Shown here one piece after another: positions 7,425 to 11,927 of a stretch of 11,927 nt of DNA. Source of the stretch: JABWBR01 sp036741235 (GTDB lineage: Bacteria > Bacteroidota > Bacteroidia > Chitinophagales > Saprospiraceae); contig DAINSQ010000142.1 of the NCBI GenBank assembly GCA_036741235.1, forward strand, positions 1-11,927, given 5' to 3'. Both the position numbers and the translations under genes were made by a program. Each line of letters opens with the position of its first letter. Positions within the stretch are counted from its first letter, which is position 1. The notes beneath the pieces are model-generated. The model searched no databases, had not been told where the DNA came from, and saw nothing but the letters and a program-made list of their open reading frames with translations.

Positions 7425-7612
7425 GCCTTATGTTTTTTAAATGTAAAGTTTTTTTTAAAAAAAATTTCAAAAAACTTGAAGAACAAGTGATTACAAATCA
7501 ACGGCAAATGCTGTATGGATTTTAATTATTTGGACAAATACTGAACAAAGCAAATAAAGGACTGAATATGCAGTGTTATGGCCGCATGAAAACAGGAGAA
7601 TTTGGGTTGTGT

Positions 7613-8206
7613 TCATTTACTGTGGCGTTGGCGCAAAACAGCTTCCACCTCTTCGAGGTGGTATCCTTTTGCGGCGAGCAACACCAGAAAATGGTAAAGC
7701 AGGTCGGCCGCTTCTCCTAGAAAAAGGTCCTTGTCGTCGTCTTTGGCCTCTATGATCAGCTCTACGGCTTCTTCGCCCACTTTCTGCGCTATTTTATTAA
7801 TACCTTTTTGAAAAAGAGCGTTGGTATACGAGCCGTCCACCGGATGCGCTTGCCGGTGATGAATAATTGATTCGAGTTGGTGAAGAAAGTCCCGCTGCCG
7901 GTTTTCTTCGCCAAAACAGGTGTCGGCCCCGGTATGACACACCGGCCCCTGTGGATGGGCCTTGATGAGCAGTGTATCGGCGTCGCAGTCGACGGCAACA
8001 CTCACTACCTGCAAGGTATTTCCGGAGGTCTCACCCTTGGTCCACAAACGCTGTTTGGAGCGGCTGTAAAAAGTAACCAGCCCGCCGGTTCTGGTTTGTT
8101 CCAGAGCCGCTTCGTTCATATACCCCAGCATGAGCACCAAGCCGGTATTTGCATCTTGTACAATGGCGGGCACAAGGCCGCCGTTTTTTTCAAAATCGAT
8201 GGTCAT
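7613..8206 (-). CDS. hisIE: Bifunctional phosphoribosyl-AMP cyclohydrolase / phosphoribosyl-ATP pyrophosphatase
   Basis: This 197-residue fused enzyme performs steps 2 and 3 of histidine synthesis: removal of pyrophosphate from PR-ATP (HisE half) and opening of the adenine ring of PR-AMP (HisI half). HisI occupies about 1-100: GYMNEAALEQT (28-38), TFYSRSKQRLWTKGETSGN (45-63), VDCDADTLL with metal-binding D73, D75 and D77 (72-80), then C90 H91 and C97, which complete the zinc site. HisE occupies about 105-197, with QKVGEEAVELIIEAK (141-155) and GEAADLLYHFLVLL (164-177) carrying the acidic metal-binding residues. Length is normal for the fusion. The start codon lies 11 bases from the assembly gap and the first 14 codons recur beyond it, but the gene itself is intact. 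hisF lies upstream on the same strand. Confidence 0.96.
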   Translation of the reverse strand: MTIDFEKNGGLVPAIVQDANTGLVLMLGYMNEAALEQTRTGGLVTFYSRSKQRLWTKGETSGNTLQVVSVAVDCDADTLLIKAHPQGPVCHTGADTCFGEENRQRDFLHQLESIIHHRQAHPVDGSYTNALFQKGINKIAQKVGEEAVELIIEAKDDDKDLFLGEAADLLYHFLVLLAAKGYHLEEVEAVLRQRHSK

Positions 8207-8217
8207 TTTGTAGGTTG
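8163..8217. repeat. 55-base sequence duplicated on both sides of the assembly gap (left copy)
   Basis: This sequence, covering the first 14 codons of hisIE and 11 upstream bases, recurs base for base at 8318-8372 directly after the N run. It looks like the overlapping end of two contigs that were scaffolded without being merged, rather than a biological duplication. Confidence 0.9.
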
Positions 8218-8317
8218 NNNNNNNNNNNNNNNNNNNNNNNNNNNNNNNNNNNNNNNNNNNNNNNNNNNNNNNNNNNNNNNNNNNNNNNNNNNNNNNNNNN
8301 NNNNNNNNNNNNNNNNN
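8218..8317. other. Assembly gap of exactly 100 N
   Basis: There are 100 undefined bases, a round placeholder size. Both flanks carry the same 55-base sequence, so the true gap is probably zero or negative in length. Collapsing it would leave about 94 bases between hisF and hisIE. The heptamer array just to the right is a likely cause of the failed join. Confidence 0.95.
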
Positions 8318-8372
8318 ATGGCGGGCACAAGGCCGCCGTTTTTTTCAAAATCGATGGTCATTTTGTAGGTTG
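8318..8372. repeat. 55-base sequence duplicated on both sides of the assembly gap (right copy)
   Basis: This is identical to 8163-8217. It holds a second copy of the hisIE start codon and first 14 codons on the minus strand, cut off by the gap. It should not be annotated as a second gene. Confidence 0.9.
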
Positions 8373-8393
8373 CAGGTTGCAGGTTGCAGGTTT
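8366..8393. repeat. Heptamer tandem array, unit CAGGTTG
   Basis: There are four consecutive 7-base units: TAGGTTG, CAGGTTG, CAGGTTG, CAGGTTT. The left contig ends inside the first unit, so the real copy number may be larger than shown. It lies between hisF and hisIE and is non-coding. Confidence 0.85.
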
Positions 8394-8405
8394 GAATTTA
8401 ATATA

Positions 8406-8440
8406 TTGATGATTCAACATCCAGCATTAAGCATTAATGA
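8406..8440. repeat. Degenerate second heptamer array, unit TTNANNA
   Basis: There are five consecutive 7-base units: TTGATGA, TTCAACA, TCCAGCA, TTAAGCA, TTAATGA. They share T at position 1, A at position 4 and A at position 7. The array follows the CAGGTTG array by 12 bases. The units differ enough that chance AT-rich sequence is possible. Confidence 0.5.
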
Positions 8441-8455
8441 CATACAGTGGTACAA

Positions 8456-9211
8456 CTAGCCCCGGATTTCAACACCTTGAGTTTTCAAATAGTTTTTGAG
8501 TTGCGGAATGGGAATCTCGCCGAAGTGAAAAATGCTGGCTGCGAGGGCGGCATCGGCATGGCCTGTAGCAAAGACGTCGAGGAAGTGGGACATAGCGCCG
8601 GCGCCGCCGGAGGCAATCACGGGGATTTGGACGGATTGAGATACAGCCGCGGTGATATCGCAGGCGAAGCCTTGTTTCACGCCGTCATGATCCATAGAAG
8701 TAAACAGGATTTCGCCGGCGCCCCGGCTTTCAGCCTCCTTCACCCATTGCAGCAGGTTGATATCGGTGGCGAGACGCCCGCCATTTAGATACACCAGCCA
8801 ATCGTGGTTGTGATAGCGGGCGTCAACGGCCAGTACCACAAACTGACTACCGAAGTGCAGGGCCAGTTCTTCGATCAGCTGAGGGCGGCGTACGGCTGCC
8901 GAATTGATCGATATCTTGTCGGCCCCGGCATCTAGCAGCGCTTCTACATCCTGCAAAGAGCTAATACCTCCGCCAATGGTAAAAGGGATGTTGAGGCTGC
9001 CGGCAATACGCCGCGCCAATTCGCTCATCGTTTTGCGCTTTTCGTGGGTTGCCGTGATATCGAGAAACACGAGTTCGTCGGCGCCTTCATCGCTATAGCG
9101 GGCGCCGAGTTCAACGGGGTCGCCGGCATCGCGCAGGTTGACAAAGTTGACGCCTTTGACTGTGCGGCCGTCTTTAATGTCGAGACAGGGTATGATGCGT
9201 TTGGCTAGCAT
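8456..9211 (-). CDS. hisF: Imidazole glycerol phosphate synthase, cyclase subunit
   Basis: This 251-residue (beta/alpha)8-barrel protein forms imidazole glycerol phosphate and AICAR from PRFAR, using ammonia delivered by the HisH glutaminase partner. The N-terminal RIIPCLDIKDGRTVKG contains catalytic D11, and VVLAVDAR contains D130; both catalytic aspartates are at the family positions. Phosphate-binding loops are FTIGGGISS (77-85), NGGR (143-146) and IASGGAGAM (199-207), with LFTSMDHDGVKQG (169-181) also typical. The start ATG lies directly after the stop of the DMT transporter gene (three bases between), so translation is probably coupled. hisIE follows downstream. hisH and hisA, usually next to hisF, are not in the window. 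Confidence 0.97.
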   Translation of the reverse strand: MLAKRIIPCLDIKDGRTVKGVNFVNLRDAGDPVELGARYSDEGADELVFLDITATHEKRKTMSELARRIAGSLNIPFTIGGGISSLQDVEALLDAGADKISINSAAVRRPQLIEELALHFGSQFVVLAVDARYHNHDWLVYLNGGRLATDINLLQWVKEAESRGAGEILFTSMDHDGVKQGFACDITAAVSQSVQIPVIASGGAGAMSHFLDVFATGHADAALAASIFHFGEIPIPQLKNYLKTQGVEIRG

Positions 9212-9214
9212 ACG

Positions 9215-10111
9215 TCAGGATTTGGCTTGCATACGCCTCACCAGCGGATAGCTGAATACGGCCAGGGTGATGATGGCTACCCCCCAGTAAAAATTGGGTG
9301 AGAGCTCTTTGTGTTCCTGCAATAGCAACCAGGCCAGCGCAATGCCGTAGACGGGTTCCATACTCACGGCCAGGTTGGCGCTAAAAGCCGACAAGTGGCG
9401 CAGGGAGCGCAACGCCAGTACATAGGCCAACGTAGTACATAATAACGCCAGCACCAGCAAATAGACCCAGTCGAGCAACGAAGGAGGCAGCCATTGCAGC
9501 GGCCCGTCGCTCTGCGCGATCACCAGCGGCAATATGGCGCTGATAAACAGCCAGGCGCTGCTCAATTCGATAAAAGTAACGCGCCTCGCATCTTTATCGC
9601 CCAGCAGTTTTTTGTTGAGCGTTGCAAATAACGCAGCCAGGAGCGCCGAAACCAACGCCACTACTATGCCCAATACCTTTGAGGCGCCCGTACTATTGAC
9701 AATAAGGGCCATACCTGGTATGATGAGCAGCCCCAACGCCAGTTCGTACCACTTGATGCGCTGGCGCAACAATGCCGGCTCCAAAAGCGCAGTAAAAAAG
9801 GACGTTGTGGCCATGCAGATGAGCGTAATAGACGCGTTAGACAACTTAATGGCGCCGTAGAAGGTGAGCCAATGTATGCCTACTACCACCCCCACTCCGG
9901 CGTATTGCCACCTTTCGCGGGGCGTCGTATCGCTGAATACTTTGCGATAACCAACGATCAGCAACAAACTGATGCTGGTAATCAGCACTCGCCACCACAC
10001 CAGCGTGACAGCGGGCAGTGCAATAAGTTTGCCCAAAATGGCGGTAAAACCAAATAACAACACCGCGAGGTGCAATTCGATATACGATTTTTGGGCAGGC
10101 GTTAAAGTCAT
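9215..10111 (-). CDS. EamA-family (DMT) membrane transporter
   Basis: This 298-residue drug/metabolite transporter has two EamA repeats (about 10-140 and 150-285) and roughly ten hydrophobic helices. Examples are HLAVLLFGFTAILGKLIAL, WWRVLITSISLLLIVGY, SITLICMATTSFFTALLEP, VYLLVLALLCTTLAYVLAL and FYWGVAIITLAVFSYPLV. LEPALL and SMEPVYGIALAWLL are the paired motifs typical of EamA halves. The family exports or imports amino acids and other metabolites; the substrate cannot be read from sequence. The open frame extends to ATG 10246, but that would overlap the divergent peroxiredoxin gene and add 45 residues lacking a transporter character, so ATG 10111 is chosen. The stop lies three bases before hisF, suggesting an operon DMT-hisF-hisIE. 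Confidence 0.9.
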   Translation of the reverse strand: MTLTPAQKSYIELHLAVLLFGFTAILGKLIALPAVTLVWWRVLITSISLLLIVGYRKVFSDTTPRERWQYAGVGVVVGIHWLTFYGAIKLSNASITLICMATTSFFTALLEPALLRQRIKWYELALGLLIIPGMALIVNSTGASKVLGIVVALVSALLAALFATLNKKLLGDKDARRVTFIELSSAWLFISAILPLVIAQSDGPLQWLPPSLLDWVYLLVLALLCTTLAYVLALRSLRHLSAFSANLAVSMEPVYGIALAWLLLQEHKELSPNFYWGVAIITLAVFSYPLVRRMQAKS

Positions 10112-10222
10112 GACATGTATTTGGCAGCAAAACAACAAAATTGTCGCATAGTTCTGTCGCTTTCCACGAACAATTCTGTATGCTTGCGCATTAATGTTGT
10201 TTAACAAAAAAACAAACCAACA

Positions 10223-10693
10223 ATGCCAATACAAATTGGAGATCAAGCGCCTGAATTCAAGCTCTTCTCAACGGACAAAAAAGAAGTAGCGCTTTCAGAT
10301 TTCAAGGGCCAAAACGTCGTTTTGCTGTTTTTCCCAATGGCTTTTACGAGCGTATGCACCCAGGAATTGTGCAGCATGCGCGATAATATCGCCGCCTACA
10401 ACAATCTCAACGCGCAAATCCTGGCGGTTTCCGTCGACTCGCCGTTTACGCTCAATAAATTCAAAGAGGATCAGGGTCTCAACTTTCCGTTGCTATCTGA
10501 TTTCAACAAAGAGGTGTCTGCCGCGTACGACTCCCTGTATGAAGAATTTGTGATGGGTATGCGCGGCGTTTCCAAGCGCTCGGCCTTCGTCATCGACAAA
10601 GAAGGTATCGTGCGTTACGCCGAAGTCTTGGATGCTGCCGGAAATTTGCCTAATTTTGAAGCGATAAACGGAACTTTATCGCAACTCAATTGA
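10223..10693 (+). CDS. Thiol peroxiredoxin (AhpC/TSA, AhpE/BCP-like)
   Basis: This 156-residue cytosolic peroxiredoxin reduces hydrogen peroxide and organic peroxides. The active site is FFPMAFTSVCTQELC (36-50): P38, T42 and the peroxidatic C45, completed by R119 in GVSKRSAFVID. C50 lies five residues after C45, the spacing of the resolving cysteine in E. coli BCP, while the rest of the motif resembles AhpE-type enzymes. Start ATG 10223 follows an A-rich leader with no Shine-Dalgarno sequence. A TAATGTTG at 10192-10199 is a one-mismatch -7 element, but no TTTG lies at the proper distance. The gene is divergent from the DMT transporter (111 bases between starts), and clpS begins 43 bases downstream on the same strand. 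Reductant and substrate preference are unknown. Confidence 0.92.
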   Translation: MPIQIGDQAPEFKLFSTDKKEVALSDFKGQNVVLLFFPMAFTSVCTQELCSMRDNIAAYNNLNAQILAVSVDSPFTLNKFKEDQGLNFPLLSDFNKEVSAAYDSLYEEFVMGMRGVSKRSAFVIDKEGIVRYAEVLDAAGNLPNFEAINGTLSQLN

Positions 10694-10698
10694 TTTTG

Positions 10699-10728
10699 AT
10701 TTGCGTTACAGGTTTCGATAACGCAAAT
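10699..10728 (+). promoter_or_regulatory. Stem-loop between the peroxiredoxin gene and clpS
   Basis: ATTTGCGTTA at 10699-10708 is the perfect complement of 10719-10728, with a 10-base loop. There is no T-run after it. Its right arm ends 8 bases before the clpS ATG, in the position of the translation initiation region. It could be a weak terminator, an mRNA processing site, or a structure limiting ClpS translation; sequence alone does not decide. Confidence 0.55.
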
Positions 10729-10736
10729 TCAAGATC

Positions 10737-11042
10737 ATGCTGCACGGCCATACCAAGGAAGAACAAGATGAGGTGCTGTTGGAAGAGGAGATCTCCGACA
10801 GTGATATCGGCTCTATGGCTCAGCTTATCGTATACAACGACGATGTCAATACGTTTGAGTGGGTCATTAAGTGCTTCATAGAGATCCTCCGCCACACTTC
10901 GGAGCAGGCGGAGCAACTGGCACTGCTCATCCACTTCAAAGGAAAGGCCACGGTGAAGACGGCGCCAAAACGGGAGTTGATGCCCAAAAAGGAGGCGCTG
11001 ATCGACCGTGGCCTTTCCGCTGTGATTGAAGAAGGGGGTTAA
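10737..11042 (+). CDS. clpS: ClpS, N-degron adaptor of the Clp protease
   Basis: This 101-residue adaptor binds proteins with a bulky hydrophobic N-terminal residue and hands them to the Clp unfoldase-protease. The acidic flexible N-terminus (1-27) is as expected for the part entering the unfoldase. The core LIVYNDDVNTFEWVI (30-44) carries N34, D35 and D36 and HFKGKATVK (66-74) carries H66, the residues that bind the substrate alpha-amino group, at the same numbers as in E. coli ClpS. F40 stands where E. coli has the gatekeeper M40. EALIDRGLSAVIE (86-98) is the typical C-terminus. Its stop (11040-11042) is three bases before aat, forming an N-degron operon. No clpA, clpC or clpP is in the window. 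Confidence 0.96.
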   Translation: MLHGHTKEEQDEVLLEEEISDSDIGSMAQLIVYNDDVNTFEWVIKCFIEILRHTSEQAEQLALLIHFKGKATVKTAPKRELMPKKEALIDRGLSAVIEEGG

Positions 11043-11045
11043 CCT

Positions 11046-11735
11046 ATGCCCTTGTTTCTACTTCCCGAAGACGATATCCACTTCCCGCCGGCCCACCTGG
11101 CGCCGGAGGAAGGCTTGTTGGCCGTTGGGGGTGATTTATCACCGCAACGCCTTATTGAAGCCTACAGGCATGGCATTTTTCCCTGGTTTAATGAAGAAGA
11201 CCCCATCCTCTGGTGGTCGCCCGACCCGCGCTTTGTGCTTTTCCCCCAACAACTGAAGGTGGCCAAAAGTATGCGCCCGTATTTCAACCAACGCAAGTTT
11301 GAGGTCAGCTATAATCAATGTTTTGAACAAGTGATGCGCAGTTGCGCCGCCGTCTACCGACGCGGGCAAGGCGGCACCTGGATTACGGAAGATATGGTGC
11401 AGGCTTACACGGCCCTTCACCACATGGGGTACGCTCATTCGGTGGAGGTATGGCAAAACGAAGAACTGGTGGGCGGCCTGTATGGACTGGCGATGGGCGA
11501 TGTCTTTTTTGGAGAGTCGATGTTTGCACATGTCAGCAATGCCTCCAAATTCGGCTTTATCTCGCTGGTGCGCGAATTACAAACGCGCAATTTCCAACTC
11601 ATCGATTGCCAACAACAAACCCGGCATCTCGCCAGCTTAGGCGCAGTGCCCATCCCCCGCCGACAATTTCTCGATATGCTCTCTCATCTTCCCGAACAAC
11701 CGGAGGCGGTTAGCTTTGCCCCCGGTTCGCCTTAG
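11046..11735 (+). CDS. aat: Leucyl/phenylalanyl-tRNA-protein transferase
   Basis: This 229-residue enzyme attaches Leu or Phe from charged tRNA to the N-terminus of proteins starting with Lys or Arg, making them ClpS substrates. Motifs are complete: GLLAVGGDLSPQRLIEAYRHG (23-43, read in parts), GIFPWF (43-48), WWSPDPR (56-62), TWITEDM (111-117), GGLYGLAMGDVFFGESMF (143-160) and LIDCQQQTRHLASLGA (185-200). E157 and Q189 match the E. coli catalytic residues E156 and Q188. Length is normal. A GAAGGGGG run just upstream of the start resembles a Shine-Dalgarno sequence, unusual for this window. Translation is probably coupled to clpS. The stop codon touches the first base of a repeat cluster. Confidence 0.96.
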   Translation: MPLFLLPEDDIHFPPAHLAPEEGLLAVGGDLSPQRLIEAYRHGIFPWFNEEDPILWWSPDPRFVLFPQQLKVAKSMRPYFNQRKFEVSYNQCFEQVMRSCAAVYRRGQGGTWITEDMVQAYTALHHMGYAHSVEVWQNEELVGGLYGLAMGDVFFGESMFAHVSNASKFGFISLVRELQTRNFQLIDCQQQTRHLASLGAVPIPRRQFLDMLSHLPEQPEAVSFAPGSP

Positions 11736-11820
11736 TACCACGGAACGCCTGAGTTGGTTTAGCGCTTCGCTGTTTAGCTGTACCACGGCCTGAGTTGGTT
11801 TAGCGCTTCGCTGTTTAGCT
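11735..11820. repeat. Tandem direct repeat after aat (45 and 41 bases)
   Basis: Copy 1 (11735-11779) and copy 2 (11780-11820) both read GTACCACGG, then CCTGAGTTGGTTTAGCGC, then TTCGCTGTTTAGCT. Copy 1 has four extra bases (AACG) after GTACCACGG; the rest is identical. Copy 1 begins at the last base of the aat stop codon. Six T follow copy 2 (11820-11825), so the second copy with its short AGCG/CGCT hairpin may also end aat transcription. Confidence 0.9.
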
Positions 11821-11927
11821 TTTTTGTGGTAAAAACTAAACCCTATCGCTAAACCAGCCGCGGGAGGATCGTTGTAAAGCTAAACGACCCGCAGGCGTAC
11901 CTAAGTACAGCTAAACAAACCCGTGGC
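11735..11927. repeat. Cluster of GTTTAGC / GCTAAAC motifs to the window end
   Basis: GTTTAGC occurs at 11757, 11772, 11798 and 11813, and its complement GCTAAAC at 11848, 11879 and 11910. A 10-base inverted repeat pairs TGGTTTAGCG (11796-11805) with 11847-11856. CCACGG (11738, 11783) has its complement CCGTGG at 11921. The arrangement, forward motifs on the left and inverted on the right, suggests a larger palindromic intergenic element cut by the window end. No open frame of note is present. Confidence 0.7.

Larger units (their letters stand above)
7170..7612. other. Intergenic region with two hairpins and an AT-rich promoter-like half
   Basis: This 443-base stretch lies between hisIE and the TPR gene, both on the minus strand. 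The part near the TPR gene (7170-7320) is GC-rich and holds two perfect short hairpins. The rest (7320-7600) is AT-rich and contains a T8A8 palindrome (7449-7464) and a -7-like element. No convincing gene is present. A minus-strand frame without ATG crosses 7170-7320 and stops just inside the TPR start, but it has no recognisable similarity. No obvious terminator for hisIE was seen. Confidence 0.6.

Noticed and set aside
7446..7477. Terminator for the DMT-hisF-hisIE transcript
   Set aside because: The stem is made almost only of A-T pairs and lies over 130 bases beyond the hisIE stop, so it would be a poor intrinsic terminator.
7877..8409. Plus-strand open frames running through the N gap
   Set aside because: They are opposite hisIE and only stay open because N bases cannot form stop codons.
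8366..8440. CRISPR array
   Set aside because: Units are seven bases with no spacers, and no cas gene is nearby.
10136..10143. CAATTTTG on the minus strand as a -7 element for the DMT-hisF operon
   Set aside because: One mismatch to TAnnTTTG and no TTTG at a suitable distance upstream; too weak to annotate.
10112..10246. 45-residue N-terminal extension of the DMT transporter from ATG 10246
   Set aside because: It would overlap the start of the divergent peroxiredoxin gene and leave no room for promoters.
11735..11820. Attachment site or integron recombination site
   Set aside because: No integrase, tRNA gene or cassette is adjacent, and the direct copies are immediately tandem.

Overview
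The window looks like a scaffold from a Bacteroidota genome, most likely of the Saprospiria type. The reasons are that start codons sit behind A-rich leaders without Shine-Dalgarno sequences, one promoter fits the Bacteroidota TTTG / TAnnTTTG pattern, a lipoprotein carries the C-K-K-D-D surface-export signature, hisI and hisE are fused, and clpS and aat are tandem. The phylum is well supported; the finer placement is inference from the general look of the proteins. A 100-base N gap, flanked by an identical 55-base sequence on each side, shows that this is a scaffold of joined contigs. Both window ends look like difficult assembly positions: a frame-broken gene at the left and a repeat cluster at the right.

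Layout, left to right. Positions 1-408 hold the 3' end of a sensor histidine kinase whose reading frame is broken several times. A GH53 endo-galactanase lipoprotein (508-1587) and a GNAT acetyltransferase (1616-2155) follow on the plus strand. A well-formed promoter (2198-2231) precedes a compact plus-strand operon: a secreted M48-type metalloprotease with TPR-like repeats (2279-3928), a CHASE2 membrane protein with no cytoplasmic output domain (3934-5145), and a secreted FecR-like protein with a helical C-terminus (5170-6120). A strong hairpin terminator (6138-6175) separates this operon from a convergent minus-strand TPR protein (6198-7169). A 443-base non-coding stretch (7170-7612) follows, GC-rich and hairpin-bearing near the TPR gene and AT-rich further away.

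The minus-strand block 7613-10111 is read in the order DMT/EamA transporter, hisF, hisIE. hisF and hisIE supply three late-numbered activities of histidine synthesis: the cyclase half of imidazole glycerol phosphate synthase, PR-AMP cyclohydrolase and PR-ATP pyrophosphatase. The assembly gap and two short heptamer repeat arrays lie between hisF and hisIE. Divergently, on the plus strand, come a thiol peroxiredoxin (10223-10693), the adaptor ClpS (10737-11042) and the leucyl/phenylalanyl-tRNA-protein transferase Aat (11046-11735). Aat adds the N-terminal degradation tag and ClpS recognises it, so the last two genes form an N-degron pathway operon. The window ends in a cluster of short direct and inverted repeats (11735-11927).

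The most system-like part is the M48-TPR / CHASE2 / FecR-like operon: three exported or membrane proteins with a shared promoter and terminator and no recognisable cytoplasmic effector. It may be an envelope-sensing or proteolytic complex, but that function is inference. The remaining genes are ordinary housekeeping or accessory genes.
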